Origin: Allobosea sp. TND4EK4
GTDB lineage: Bacteria > Pseudomonadota > Alphaproteobacteria > Rhizobiales > Beijerinckiaceae
Length of the DNA stretch: 64,000 nucleotides
Reading direction: 5' to 3'
NCBI RefSeq assembly: GCF_900156025.1
Contig: NZ_FTMO01000004.1
Span: forward strand, 248,001-312,000
Position numbers and translations under genes: made by a program. The notes under the pieces were generated by a model. It did no database searches and was not told the DNA's origin. It saw nothing but the letters and a program-made list of their open reading frames with translations. Shown one piece after another: positions 1-8,120 of the stretch (the first letter of the stretch is position 1; every line of letters begins with the position of its first letter).

Positions 1-1
1 C

Positions 2-133
2 GGCCATGTCGAGACGGCCGCCGCCGATGTCGACCAGCGTCTGCAGCGCGCGCTCGGCGTGATCGGCGCCGTGATCGACCGCGTGCAGGAGCAGCAGCCG
101 GTCGAGGAAGAGGCAGCAGCCGAGACGGAGTGA
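2..133 (+). CDS. C-terminal end of a DUF4164-like protein (partial)
   Basis: An open frame enters from the left edge and stops with TGA at 131-133. About 43 residues are visible, acidic and Ala/Gln/Glu-rich, ending in EEEAAAETE. The pattern is helical or coiled-coil. It ends 36 bases before zapA on the same strand. In Rhizobiales a short coiled-coil DUF4164 protein usually precedes zapA, so that identity is inferred from position and composition. The start lies outside the window. Function is unknown; a link to cell division is suggested only by the neighbour. Confidence 0.6.
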   Translation, partial: GHVETAAADVDQRLQRALGVIGAVIDRVQEQQPVEEEAAAETE

Positions 134-169
134 CGCTTTCCGCGCAAGGAAGCGAAAGAGGGAGTTCCC

Positions 170-538
170 ATGCCGCAAGTCAACGTCATGATCGCCGGCA
201 AGGCCTACCGCATGGCCTGCGGCGAGGGCGAGGAGGCGCATCTTGAAGGGCTCGCGCGCTTCTACGACGAGAAGATCGGCGAGATGCGGCAGGCCTTCGG
301 CGAAATCGGCGATATGCGCCTGCACGTCATGGCCGCGCTGATGGTGGCCGACGATCTGCACGAGGCGAAGAAGCGCGCCGAGAAGCTCGAAGCCGAGCTC
401 GCGGCGATCCGGGGCGATGCCGGCGCGGCCGACCAGCGGCTCACCGAGGTCGAGGACCGGGCCGCCGAGGCGCTGGTGGCGGCTGCCGAGCGCATCGAGG
501 GCGTGGCGAAGAGCCTGGTGCCGGCGCCAGCGGGGTGA
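170..538 (+). CDS. zapA: Cell division protein ZapA
   Basis: This 122-residue protein resembles ZapA, which bundles FtsZ filaments at the division ring in the cytoplasm. The N-terminal MPQVNVMIAGKAYRMACG and the following EEAHLEGLARFYDEKI match the family's small beta-alpha head, including the E-E-x-x-L-x-x-L-A spacing. The rest is a coiled coil rich in Ala, Glu and Arg. A purine-rich AAAGAGGGAG lies just ahead of the ATG. Length fits alphaproteobacterial ZapA. A strong terminator follows, so DUF4164-zapA probably forms one transcript. Confidence 0.9.
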   Translation: MPQVNVMIAGKAYRMACGEGEEAHLEGLARFYDEKIGEMRQAFGEIGDMRLHVMAALMVADDLHEAKKRAEKLEAELAAIRGDAGAADQRLTEVEDRAAEALVAAAERIEGVAKSLVPAPAG

Positions 539-545
539 GCGGTGC

Positions 546-581
546 GGGGGAGCCCTTTGCCTTGACAGGAGGGGCTCCCCC
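546..581 (+). other. Hairpin after zapA
   Basis: GGGGGAGCCC at 546-555 pairs exactly with GGGCTCCCCC at 572-581 around a 16-base loop. It starts eight bases after the zapA stop, has no T-run, and precedes a better terminator at 598-629. It may stabilise the 3' end of the zapA message. Confidence 0.5.
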
Positions 582-597
582 CGAGCCTCTCCGCAAA

Positions 598-629
598 AAA
601 AGCCCCGGACGTTGCCGTCCGGGGCTTTT
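598..629. terminator. Bidirectional intrinsic terminator between zapA and pal
   Basis: AAAAGCCCCGGAC (598-610) pairs over 13 bases with GTCCGGGGCTTTT (617-629) around a six-base loop. The A-run on the left and T-run on the right make it work in both directions. It serves zapA (+) and pal (-), whose stop is at 656. Confidence 0.85.
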
Positions 630-655
630 CACTGTCAGGCCTTGCCTTGCGCCGA

Positions 656-1180
656 TCAGACGCCCGGCGAACCCGGGGCGCCGTCCAGCACCGTGACCGA
701 GCGGCGGTTCTGCGACCAGCAGGAGATGTCGTTGCAGACCGCGACCGGGCGCTCCTTGCCGTAGGAGATGGTGCGGATGCGGTTGGCAGCGATGCCGCGC
801 GAGGCGAGATAGTCGCGCACCGTCTGGGCGCGGCGGGCGCCGAGGGAGTAGTTGTATTCGCGCGTGCCGCGCTCGTCGGCATGGCCTTCGACGGTGAAGG
901 AGTAGCGCGGATAGCGCTGCAGCCAGCCGGCCTGCTTGTCGAGCGTGGCGGTCGCGGTCGAGGTCAGGTCCGTCGAGTCGGTCTCGAAGAAGACGCGGTC
1001 GCCGACATTGACGACGAAATCCTGGGCGCTGCCGGGGGTGGCGGCGCCGCCGGCGCCGAAGCCCGAGCCGCCATTGGCGTCGGCGTTCTGGTCCTTGGCG
1101 CAGGCGCCAAGCGCCAGCGTGCAGGCGAGGGCGGCGGCGAAGCGGACGGCACGGCCGCCGGAAAAGAGGGTGGTCAACAT
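656..1180 (-). CDS. pal: Peptidoglycan-associated lipoprotein Pal
   Basis: This 174-residue lipoprotein anchors the outer membrane to peptidoglycan and is pulled by the Tol motor at constriction. The signal peptide ends in the lipobox LALGAC, so Cys27 would be lipidated. After a short Gly/Ala linker comes an OmpA-like domain with VEGHADERGTREYNYSLG, then GARRAQTVRDYL and a terminal SYGKERP, which are typical peptidoglycan-binding residues. It is the last gene of tolQ-tolR-tolA-tolB-pal, separated from tolB by 234 bases, so it may also have its own promoter. Confidence 0.95.
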   Translation of the reverse strand: MLTTLFSGGRAVRFAAALACTLALGACAKDQNADANGGSGFGAGGAATPGSAQDFVVNVGDRVFFETDSTDLTSTATATLDKQAGWLQRYPRYSFTVEGHADERGTREYNYSLGARRAQTVRDYLASRGIAANRIRTISYGKERPVAVCNDISCWSQNRRSVTVLDGAPGSPGV

Positions 1181-1414
1181 GGCTGAACTCCGGGCGTTCT
1201 GATCGCGGGTGCTTCTGAGCTTGGGTTCTTGTCGGCGCCTGCTTCGAGGAGGGCGTTGAAAATCGAACCCATCAATGAAGCGTCAACCTAAACGAGACCT
1301 TGCCAGAACAAGGCGAAGTGGCGGCATTGCGGCATATGGTTAACCAAGTCTGAGACAATCCGTTCCCGGGGCTTGGCCGTGTTAGATCGGCAACACCACA
1401 GGGCGGCGGGCCGC

Positions 1415-2758
1415 TTAGCGGCCACCGCTCAGCAGGGGCGACCAGGTCGGATCCGAGGCGTAGGCCGGGGTCGGTACGGGCACTTCGACGCGGCCGGTGA
1501 TGTCGACCATGTAGAGCTTGCCGCCGGTCTCGCCGCCCGGGTCGCGGAAGAACATGATGTACTGGCCGTTCGGCGCCCAGTTCGGGGCCTCGTTGTGGAA
1601 GCCCTCGGTCAGGATGCGCTCGCCCGAGCCGTCGGGGCGCATCACGCCGATGCCGAAGCCGTTGGCGCTCTGGCGGGTGAAGGCGATCAGGTCGCCGCGC
1701 GGCGACCAGCTCGGCTGGGAATAGCGGCCCTGGCCGAAGGAGATGCGCTGGCCCTCGCCGCCGCCGGCGCCCATCACATAGAGCTGCTGGGTGCCGCCGC
1801 GATCGCTCTCGAACACGATCTTCGAGCCATCGGGCGCATAGGAGGGGGAGGTGTCGATCGCCGCGGTCGAGGTCAGGCGCTGGGTGGTGCGCGAGCCGAT
1901 ATCGATGGCGTAGAGATTGGCGTTGCCGCCCTGCTGGAGCGACAGCACGACGCGCTGGCCGTTGGGTGCGAAGCGCGGGCTGGAGGTCATGTCGGGGAAG
2001 TTGCCGACGATCTGGCGCTGGCCCGTCTCGATATTGAGCACCTGCACCCGCGGCTGCTCGCCAAGGCGCTGCGTCATGAACGCCACCTCCTGGCTCACCG
2101 GCGAGTAGCGCGGCGTCACGACCGAGGTGTCGCCATTGGTGAGGTAGCGCACATTGGCGCCGTCCTGGTCCATGATCGCCAGGCGCTTGCGGCGGTTCTC
2201 CTTGGTGCCGGATTCATCGACGAACACCACGCGCGTGTCGAAGAAGCCGCCGAGTCCGGTGACCTTGCTGAAGATCGCGTCCGAGATGATGTGGCCGACG
2301 CGGCGCGAATTGCTGGGGTCGGTGAAATATTGCTGGCCATCGGTCTGCGTGCCGGTGGCGACGTCCCAGAGGCGGAACTCGGCGCGGATGCGCCCGGCCT
2401 CGCGCGAGACGCGGCCGGTGACGAGCGCCTGGACGCCCGCGGCCTGCCAGGCCTGGAATTGCGGGGCGGCGTCGAAGGGCGGGTTCTTCTCGGGGAAGCG
2501 GGCCTTGTCGACGGGCAGGAAATAGCCGCAGCGCTTCAGGTTGTTGGAGATCACGCCCGAGACGAGGATGCCGCCTTCGCCCGCGAAATCGGCGATGGCG
2601 ATCGGCATCGGCTGGAACGTGCCGCCGCGCAGGTCGATGACGAGTTCCGCTTTCGCGGCGGCCGGCACCAGCAGGCTCGCGCCCGTCATGGCGAGAAGGC
2701 CGCGGCGCGTCGGCGCCGCAGAGAGGAAGGTGAGAGGGTTGCGGTCGATCAGGGTCAC
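1415..2758 (-). CDS. tolB: Tol-Pal system beta-propeller protein TolB
   Basis: A 447-residue periplasmic protein that shuttles between Pal and TolA. The N-terminus resembles a twin-arginine or Sec signal (RRGLLAMTGASLLVPAAAKA), followed by the small N-domain and a six-bladed propeller. The blades show repeated WD40-like stretches such as SPRFAPNGQRVVLS, SPSYAPDGSKIVFES and QPSWSPRGDLIAF. The start codon overlaps the tolA stop by four bases (ATGA), so translation is probably coupled. Length fits the family. Confidence 0.95.
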   Translation of the reverse strand: MTLIDRNPLTFLSAAPTRRGLLAMTGASLLVPAAAKAELVIDLRGGTFQPMPIAIADFAGEGGILVSGVISNNLKRCGYFLPVDKARFPEKNPPFDAAPQFQAWQAAGVQALVTGRVSREAGRIRAEFRLWDVATGTQTDGQQYFTDPSNSRRVGHIISDAIFSKVTGLGGFFDTRVVFVDESGTKENRRKRLAIMDQDGANVRYLTNGDTSVVTPRYSPVSQEVAFMTQRLGEQPRVQVLNIETGQRQIVGNFPDMTSSPRFAPNGQRVVLSLQQGGNANLYAIDIGSRTTQRLTSTAAIDTSPSYAPDGSKIVFESDRGGTQQLYVMGAGGGEGQRISFGQGRYSQPSWSPRGDLIAFTRQSANGFGIGVMRPDGSGERILTEGFHNEAPNWAPNGQYIMFFRDPGGETGGKLYMVDITGRVEVPVPTPAYASDPTWSPLLSGGR

Positions 2759-3963
2759 AGCACGTCCCTTGCGTCGAAATTGACGACGACATCACGCCAG
2801 TCGTCATAATAAGCGGCGAATTGAGCCGGGATGCGCAAAGGCGCGCAGCGGCGGGTGGCGGTCAGCGCCGAATCGGCGGCGACACGAAAGAGCGGATCGG
2901 CGGAGGAGTTCACCACGCCGGGCTGGCCGGCGAGCGAGCCGTCCGTGTTCAGCCTCATGCGCACGGTCGGCACGACATTGGCGCCGCCATGGGCGTTTGC
3001 GAGCGCGATCGGCACGTTCCAGCATTTCAGCAACTGGTCCTGGATGATGCCGATCAATTGTGCCTTGAGCGAGGGGCTGAGCTTCTGCGAGGAGCCGGTC
3101 TGCGTCCCCAGCGAGGCGGTGCGATTGACCTGCGGCGCGGAGGAGCCGGTCGACTGGGCCTTCTCCTTGGACTGGAGCAGGCGCTCGATATCGGTGGCGT
3201 TGAAGTTCTTGGCGATCTGCGCCTCCTTCTTCGCCTTCGCCTCGGCCTCCTGCTTGGCCTTTGCCTCGGCAGCGAGCTTGGCCTGCTTCTCCGCTTCGGC
3301 CTTCGCCTTGGCGGCGGCTTCGGCCTGCTGCTTGGCGAGCTTCTCCGCCTCGGCCTTGGCGAGCGCATCGGCCTTGGCCTTGGCCTCCGCCTTCGCCTTT
3401 GCCTGCTGCGCGTCGGCCTCGGCCTTCGCCCTGGCGGCGGCCTTCGCCTCCTCCTCGGCCTGCTTGGCCTTGGAGGCGAGCTCGGCGTCGGCGGCGAGCT
3501 TGGCCAGCTCCTCGCGCTTCTGCTCGGCCTCGCGCGCGGCGGCGGCCTCGCTCTTCTGCGGGGGCTGCTTGGGCGGCTCCGGCGGCTTGACGTCGGGCTT
3601 GGGCTGCTCGACCGGGCGGGCGGGCGGCAGCGGTGCCGAGGCGCTATCGTCGGCGGTCTTCAACTCGACGGGGCGCGATGGCGGGGCAGGCGCATCGACC
3701 TTGGCCTCGCCAGCCTCCTTGCGCTCGACGACCTCGGACTGGCGCTCGGCCCGCGGGGTCGGCTTCTCCTGAACCTTCTCGGCGTTGCGTTCGCCGCGCG
3801 TGATCTGGTTCAGCGCGTTGGGGTCGATCAGCTCGACGGCGATCGCCTCCTGATGCTCCGGCAGCGGCGCAGGCGACGAGAACGCCAGAAGCCCCACGAC
3901 GAGCGCCGTCGTATGGCCCAGCGCCGACACCAGCCAGCCAGGTTCGGAGGTCGAAAGCTTCAC
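2755..3963 (-). CDS. tolA: Tol-Pal system protein TolA
   Basis: A 402-residue inner membrane-anchored protein that links the TolQR proton motor to TolB/Pal. An N-terminal membrane helix (around LVSALGHTTALVVGLLAF) is followed by a Pro-rich stretch and a very long Lys/Ala/Glu-rich helix at about residues 125-255. A C-terminal TonB/TolA-like domain of about 120 residues has a Cys pair (LLKCWNVP and TRRCAPL). The helical domain is low-complexity and produces large spurious antisense frames. The ATG is 32 bases after tolR, and the stop overlaps tolB. Confidence 0.93.
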   Translation of the reverse strand: MKLSTSEPGWLVSALGHTTALVVGLLAFSSPAPLPEHQEAIAVELIDPNALNQITRGERNAEKVQEKPTPRAERQSEVVERKEAGEAKVDAPAPPSRPVELKTADDSASAPLPPARPVEQPKPDVKPPEPPKQPPQKSEAAAAREAEQKREELAKLAADAELASKAKQAEEEAKAAARAKAEADAQQAKAKAEAKAKADALAKAEAEKLAKQQAEAAAKAKAEAEKQAKLAAEAKAKQEAEAKAKKEAQIAKNFNATDIERLLQSKEKAQSTGSSAPQVNRTASLGTQTGSSQKLSPSLKAQLIGIIQDQLLKCWNVPIALANAHGGANVVPTVRMRLNTDGSLAGQPGVVNSSADPLFRVAADSALTATRRCAPLRIPAQFAAYYDDWRDVVVNFDARDVL

Positions 3964-3995
3964 GCGACGAATATCCTTGGCGATCCTCTGGCCGT

Positions 3996-4445
3996 TCAGC
4001 GGGAACTCGGTTCGGTCACCAGCGCGACGCGCTTGAAACCGGCGGCGGTGATGGTCGACATGACCGAGGCGACGCGGCCGTAATCGACCTGCTTGTCGCC
4101 GCGGACATAGATGCGCTCGTCAAAGCCCTGCTTGGCCATCGCCTGCAGCTTGGCGGCGAGGTCCGGCTCCAGCGTCGGCTCGTCCTGCAGGAAGATCTGG
4201 CCCTTGCTGTCGATCGCGACGGTCACCGGCTTCTGGTCGACATTGATCGGCTTGGCGCCCGTCTGCGGCAGATCGAGCGGGACGCCTGTCGCAATCAGCG
4301 GCGCGGCGACCATGAAGATGATGAGCAACACCAGCATGACGTCGATGAACGGCGTCATGTTGATCTCGGCGATGGCGCGATGGCGGCGGGAGCGCCGGCC
4401 ACGGCGACCTCCGCCCTGCGCGCCCGAGGCAGCGGACATACCCAT
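3996..4445 (-). CDS. tolR: Tol-Pal motor subunit TolR (ExbD family)
   Basis: A 149-residue ExbD/TolR protein. After a basic N-terminus (GRRGRRSRRHRAIAEINM) comes one membrane helix beginning TPFIDVMLVLLIIFMVAAPL. It contains the conserved Asp that takes part in proton transfer. The periplasmic part includes the DLPQTGAKP and ERIYVRGDKQVDYG motifs of the family. It lies 11 bases after tolQ and is surely co-transcribed. Confidence 0.95.
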   Translation of the reverse strand: MGMSAASGAQGGGRRGRRSRRHRAIAEINMTPFIDVMLVLLIIFMVAAPLIATGVPLDLPQTGAKPINVDQKPVTVAIDSKGQIFLQDEPTLEPDLAAKLQAMAKQGFDERIYVRGDKQVDYGRVASVMSTITAAGFKRVALVTEPSSR

Positions 4446-4456
4446 CGGTCAGGTCC

Positions 4457-5167
4457 TCACGCGGCCATGCGTTCGTCGATCTGCCGCGACAGGATCGCGG
4501 AGAATTCGTCGGCGAAGGCTTCCAGGCGCCCCTGCGCCTTGGCGACGTCGGCCTGCAGCCGGTTATAGGCGATGAGCGCGGGAATCGCGGCGAAGAGACC
4601 GATGGCGGTGGCGAAGAGCGCTTCGGCAATGCCCGGCGCCACGACGGCCAGCGAGGAGTTCTTGGACACCGCGATGGCGGTGAACGAGGTCATGATACCC
4701 CACACGGTGCCGAACAGGCCAATGAAGGGCGCGGCCGAAGCGATGGTCGAGAGCACGAGGAGCCGCGACTCCAGCCGCTCGGTCTCGCGCTGGATGGTGA
4801 CGTCCAGCACCTTGTCGATGCGCTGGGAGAGGCTTGCGATCGAGCGCGTGCCGTTCTCGAAGGAGCGCTTCCATTCGCGCATCGCCGCGACGAAGACGGC
4901 CGCCATGTCGTTGACCGGCCGGCTGGCGAGGTCTCGATAGAGCTCCTCCAGCGAACGGCCCGACCAGAACACCTCCTCGAAGGCGTCCATGTCGCGACGG
5001 GTGCGGCGATAGAGCAGCGTCTTGTCGACGATGATGGACCAGCACCAGATCGAGGCGCCGATCAGCCCTATCATCACCAGCTTGACGACGATGTGTGCGT
5101 GCCAGAACAGCGTCCAGAACGACATGTCGATCTGCGGCGCGGCCTGCGCGACATCCGCGGGGTTCAT
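4457..5167 (-). CDS. tolQ: Tol-Pal motor subunit TolQ (ExbB/MotA family)
   Basis: The inner membrane proton channel subunit of the Tol motor, 236 residues from the chosen ATG. The frame continues upstream, but the ATG at 5167 has a strong AAAGGA seven to eight bases ahead and gives the usual family length and N-terminus ([18 protein letters not shown]). Three membrane helices are visible: [37 protein letters not shown] and [20 protein letters not shown]. The last two carry the conserved Thr/Gly/Pro signature. First gene of the tolQRAB-pal operon. Confidence 0.94.
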   Translation of the reverse strand: MNPADVAQAAPQIDMSFWTLFWHAHIVVKLVMIGLIGASIWCWSIIVDKTLLYRRTRRDMDAFEEVFWSGRSLEELYRDLASRPVNDMAAVFVAAMREWKRSFENGTRSIASLSQRIDKVLDVTIQRETERLESRLLVLSTIASAAPFIGLFGTVWGIMTSFTAIAVSKNSSLAVVAPGIAEALFATAIGLFAAIPALIAYNRLQADVAKAQGRLEAFADEFSAILSRQIDERMAA

Positions 5168-5472
5168 TCTGTCGTCCTTTTTTGCCTGGCGATACCGGCC
5201 GGTCTCCCGGCCCATACCCTGCCATACGCGCCACGGGGCACCCCGCGACGCCGCCCGATCCACGATCCGGGGAATGCCGTGTCCTTCAATCGCCTTTGAA
5301 TCCGGCGAAAGATGGGCCAAACCGGGGTTTCCTGCGAACCGCATGCACGCGATCGAGTTAAGCCTCCGGCAAGGTTAATGCCGGGTATACGCATGCGCGT
5401 CGGACGGCGTTTCGAGCCCTGGGGGTGCAGCGATCTCCCGCCATTCGCCGGAGAGCCTTGTTTTCTCGGCAT
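5168..5472. other. Divergent intergenic region, tolQ / Rrf2 gene
   Basis: About 300 bases without a convincing gene. It must hold the promoter of the tol operon (leftward) and that of the Rrf2 gene (rightward). Short AT-richer patches occur near 5373-5390 and at 5460-5490, but I could not assign clear -35/-10 boxes. Confidence 0.4.
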
Positions 5473-5495
5473 CATGTAATTATAGAAGTTACATG
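5473..5495. promoter_or_regulatory. Inverted repeat over the Rrf2 gene start, probable autoregulatory operator
   Basis: CATGTAA (5473-5479) pairs with TTACATG (5489-5495) around nine AT-rich bases. The right arm contains the ATG of the Rrf2-family gene. Rrf2 regulators commonly bind such AT-rich dyads at their own promoters, so autoregulation is inferred. The half-site ATGTAA/TTACAT recurs at 7237-7255. Confidence 0.5.
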
Positions 5496-5945
5496 AAAAG
5501 AGACAGCCGCCTGTCGGGCCTTCTCCACGTTCTGCTGCATATGGCGGGGCGCGACGTCCCGGTCACGTCCGAGCACCTCGCCCGCATCATGCAGACCAAC
5601 CCGGTGGTCATCCGGCGGATCATGGCGGGCTTGCGCAAGCGCGGCTATGTCAGCTCCGGCAAGGGCCACGGGGGCGGCTGGGTCCTGGCCCGCGACCTCG
5701 CCGAGATCACCCTGCGGGACGTCCATGAAGCGCTCGGCGAGCCCGAACTCCTCGCGATCGGACACCGAACCGAAGCGCCCTCCTGCCTGATCGAACAAGC
5801 GGTCAACGCGGCGCTCGCGGACAGCTTCCGCGAGGCCGAGGCCATGCTGCTGGCGCGTCTCGGCACCGTGACGCTCGCCATGCTCCACGCCGATTTCAGT
5901 GCGCGTCTCGCCCTGCGAGGACGCGCGGAAGGGTCCTGCCCATGA
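5493..5945 (+). CDS. Rrf2-family transcriptional regulator
   Basis: 150 residues. The N-terminal winged helix-turn-helix has [20 protein letters not shown] as recognition region and [19 protein letters not shown] as wing, typical of Rrf2 proteins. The three-cysteine cluster of Fe-S members (IscR, NsrR, RirA) is absent: only Cys98 and Cys149 are present. This suggests a thiol-based or ligand-based sensor of the YwnA/HypR kind. Its stop overlaps the start of a methyltransferase gene by four bases. An inverted repeat covers its own start codon. The true signal is unknown. Confidence 0.88.
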   Translation: MKRDSRLSGLLHVLLHMAGRDVPVTSEHLARIMQTNPVVIRRIMAGLRKRGYVSSGKGHGGGWVLARDLAEITLRDVHEALGEPELLAIGHRTEAPSCLIEQAVNAALADSFREAEAMLLARLGTVTLAMLHADFSARLALRGRAEGSCP

Positions 5946-6649
5946 CGACCGGCTGCGTCCAGCCTGCCCGCAATGCCGCCAACAGCTTCAAGAATCCGGA
6001 AGCCATCGCCAATTATGCCGAAGGTCCGCCGCGCTTCGTTCCGGGCTTCGAGGCGCTGCACCGCATGACGGGAGTCCTGCTTGCGGAAACCGCGCCCGCC
6101 CAGGCGCGCGTGCTGGTGCTGGGAGCCGGCGGCGGGCTCGAACTCGGGGCCCTTGCCCAGGCGCAGCCCGATTGGCGCTTCGTCGGCGTCGATCCATCCG
6201 ATCCGATGCTCGACATGGCCCGGCGGACGCTCGGGCCACTGATGCAGCGCATCGAATTGGTGCATGGTTATATCGACGATGCGCCGGCCGGTCCGTTCGA
6301 TGCGGCGACCTGCCTGCTGACGCTGCATTTCCTCGATGCGGCCGAGCGCCTGCGCACAATGCAAGCCCTCCACTCGCGGCTCAAGCCCGGTGCGCCACTC
6401 GTCACCGCGCATAGCAGCTTCCCGCAAGATCCGGCGTCGCGACCAACCTGGCTGTCGCGGTACGCCGCCTATGCGGTCGCAGCGGGCGCCAATCCCGAGC
6501 AGGCTGCCTCGGCGCGCGCTGCGGTCGACGCGCATCTCAACCTGCTCGATCCCGGCGAGGACGAGGATATTCTGCGCGATGCGGGGTTCTCCGACATCGC
6601 GATGTTCTACGCCGCCTTCACGTGGCGGGGTTGGATCGCCCGCGCCTGA
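5942..6649 (+). CDS. Class I SAM-dependent methyltransferase
   Basis: 235 residues with a Rossmann-type methyltransferase fold. Motif I is [15 protein letters not shown] at about residues 57-71, followed by an acidic residue in [16 protein letters not shown], and motif IV-like [13 protein letters not shown]. The substrate cannot be told; the overall pattern resembles small-molecule methyltransferases. It starts inside the Rrf2 stop codon (ATGA), so the two form a translationally coupled operon, and the enzyme is probably the regulator's main target. A strong hairpin follows. Confidence 0.85.
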   Translation: MTTGCVQPARNAANSFKNPEAIANYAEGPPRFVPGFEALHRMTGVLLAETAPAQARVLVLGAGGGLELGALAQAQPDWRFVGVDPSDPMLDMARRTLGPLMQRIELVHGYIDDAPAGPFDAATCLLTLHFLDAAERLRTMQALHSRLKPGAPLVTAHSSFPQDPASRPTWLSRYAAYAVAAGANPEQAASARAAVDAHLNLLDPGEDEDILRDAGFSDIAMFYAAFTWRGWIARA

Positions 6650-6690
6650 AGAGCCTTTGCCTGGCAACCCGTGTGCGGTCGCACGGAGAA

Positions 6691-6718
6691 CGCCCGCCCC
6701 GGTTGCCCGGGGCGGGCG
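6691..6718. terminator. Strong hairpin between methyltransferase and DUF2852 genes
   Basis: CGCCCGCCCCGG (6691-6702) pairs perfectly with CCGGGGCGGGCG (6707-6718) around TTGC. A run of T lies about a dozen bases further on the plus strand. It separates convergent genes and probably terminates the methyltransferase transcript. Confidence 0.7.
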
Positions 6719-6752
6719 CTTGAGATGCTGTAGTTTTTTGAACTCGGCAGCT

Positions 6753-7211
6753 TCAGCCGGCGCTCGCCTGCGGCTCGGGCCTGTCGCCGGTCTGCCGGTC
6801 GCCGCGGCGCTCGGCCATGAACTGGTCGAACTCGGCCTTGTCGCGGGCCATTCGCAGCCGGGCCAGGAAGTCCTGGAACTCCTTCTGCTCGTCCTCGAGG
6901 CGGCGCAGCGTCTCCTGACGGTACTCGTCGAAGGCGCTGTTGCCGCTGGAGGGGCCGCGGCCCCATCCGCCGAAGCCACCACCGAAGCCTTCGCGGCCGG
7001 CCATGCGCTCGCGCATGCGGTCCATCTTGGCCTGCAGCCGGCTCATCCGGTGTTCGTAACGGTCTCCGCCGAAACCACAACCCATGCGTCCACTCCAGAA
7101 CAGAAAGGCCAGGGTCGCGAGACCCAGAGGCCAGAACACGATGAAGCCGAGAACCGCGAAGGCGATCCAGGCTCCCTTTCCATATTCGTCAAGCTTGGCG
7201 ACGATCGGCAT
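6753..7211 (-). CDS. DUF2852-like membrane protein
   Basis: 152 residues from the chosen ATG, which has a near-perfect GGAGGAGG four bases upstream. The frame is open for 54 more codons, but they look non-coding. One or two membrane segments near the N-terminus (GAWIAFAVLGFIVFWPLG and ATLAFLFWSG) are followed by a cytoplasmic region rich in Arg, Met and Glu (RMSRLQAKMDRMRERMAG) and a coiled-coil segment (EYRQETLRRLEDEQKEF). This matches DUF2852, an uncharacterised alphaproteobacterial family. A perfect dyad lies 26 bases upstream of the start codon. Confidence 0.75.
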   Translation of the reverse strand: MPIVAKLDEYGKGAWIAFAVLGFIVFWPLGLATLAFLFWSGRMGCGFGGDRYEHRMSRLQAKMDRMRERMAGREGFGGGFGGWGRGPSSGNSAFDEYRQETLRRLEDEQKEFQDFLARLRMARDKAEFDQFMAERRGDRQTGDRPEPQASAG

Positions 7212-7236
7212 TGTCCTCCTCCAGGTGATCTCGTGA

Positions 7237-7255
7237 ATGTAAATCACATTTACAT
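7237..7255. promoter_or_regulatory. Perfect dyad upstream of the DUF2852 gene
   Basis: ATGTAAAT (7237-7244), CAC, then ATTTACAT (7248-7255): two perfect eight-base arms. It sits 26 bases upstream of the DUF2852 start, where an operator would be expected. The half-site matches the dyad over the Rrf2 start at 5473-5495, though spacing differs by two bases. A TetR gene lies just upstream on the same strand. Confidence 0.5.
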
Positions 7256-7411
7256 ATCTGGATCCGGCAAGCCCGGTTGTCAAGATCGGGCGCCAGCGGC
7301 TCAGCAGGATGTGGGAGCAGCGCCGTCCGTCACAATAGCGCCTGCCGAAAGATCGCAGGCGCGATTCGATCACGCCGGCGGGCGGTTATCGGCGGATGGG
7401 GCTCCCTGCCC

Positions 7412-8059
7412 CTATTCCGGCGGGCGACGGTCGAGGCCGAGGCCCTGCAGGTAGATCAGCATGCCGGCCTCCAGCAGCTCGGCGGCCGACATCGGCAAGG
7501 GGCGGCGACCGCCATCGGCACGGCCGAACAGGGCAGCGATGCCGTGGGACATCGCCCAGATGTGCAGCGCCATCATCAGGGCAGGCGGGCGCTTGCCCTG
7601 CGGCAGCCGCGCGATCAGCGCCTCGGCGGCCTGGCGCAGATCGGCGAAGGCAAGGTCGGCGGCGGCGCGCAGCGCGGGGCTGGCATCGAGCGGAACGCCG
7701 GCCTCGAACATCGCGGAATAATAGGCCGGCTCGTCATGGGCGAAGGCGAGATAGGCGCGTCCGAGGCGGTGGAACGCGGTCTCGGGGTCGGGGCGGCCCT
7801 GGTCCCAGGCCTTTGACAGCGCCGTCTGGAAGGCCTCGAAGCCGCGGGTGGCGACATCGGCGAGCAACTCGTCCCGGTCGCGGAAATGCCGGTAGGGCGC
7901 GGCGGGGCTGACGCCGGCCATGCGGGCGGCCTCGGCGAAGGTGAAGCCGTTGGGGCCCTTTTCGCCGATCAGGCCGAGCGCGGCCTTCACCAGCTCCTCC
8001 TTCAGGTTGCCGTGGTGATAGCCGCGGGGCGTATCGGGGCGGTCGCGCTTCCAGCTCAT
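7412..8059 (-). CDS. TetR/AcrR-family transcriptional regulator
   Basis: 215 residues. The N-terminal helix-turn-helix runs from about residue 16 (GNLKEELVKAALGLIGEKG) through FTFAEAARMAGVSPAAPYRH, with the usual HFRDRDELL that follows TetR recognition helices. The C-terminal half looks like the WHG-type ligand domain (AYLAFAHDEPAYYSAMFE, MMALHIWAMSHGIAALFG). It lies 61 bases downstream of ybgC on the same strand. Its target is unknown; the dyad at 7237-7255 before the next gene is one candidate. Confidence 0.88.
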   Translation of the reverse strand: MSWKRDRPDTPRGYHHGNLKEELVKAALGLIGEKGPNGFTFAEAARMAGVSPAAPYRHFRDRDELLADVATRGFEAFQTALSKAWDQGRPDPETAFHRLGRAYLAFAHDEPAYYSAMFEAGVPLDASPALRAAADLAFADLRQAAEALIARLPQGKRPPALMMALHIWAMSHGIAALFGRADGGRRPLPMSAAELLEAGMLIYLQGLGLDRRPPE

Positions 8060-8120
8060 GTGAGGAGCGCTAACATGGCGCCACGCGCAGCGTCGAGGCC
8101 GCCGGTTCCCGTGCGACGGG

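Noticed and set aside
2821-4083. Long plus-strand frame (420 codons) opposite tolA
   Set aside because: It is the antisense of the Lys/Ala/Glu-rich TolA helix, giving a Gly/Leu/Arg-rich low-complexity product without a ribosome-binding site.
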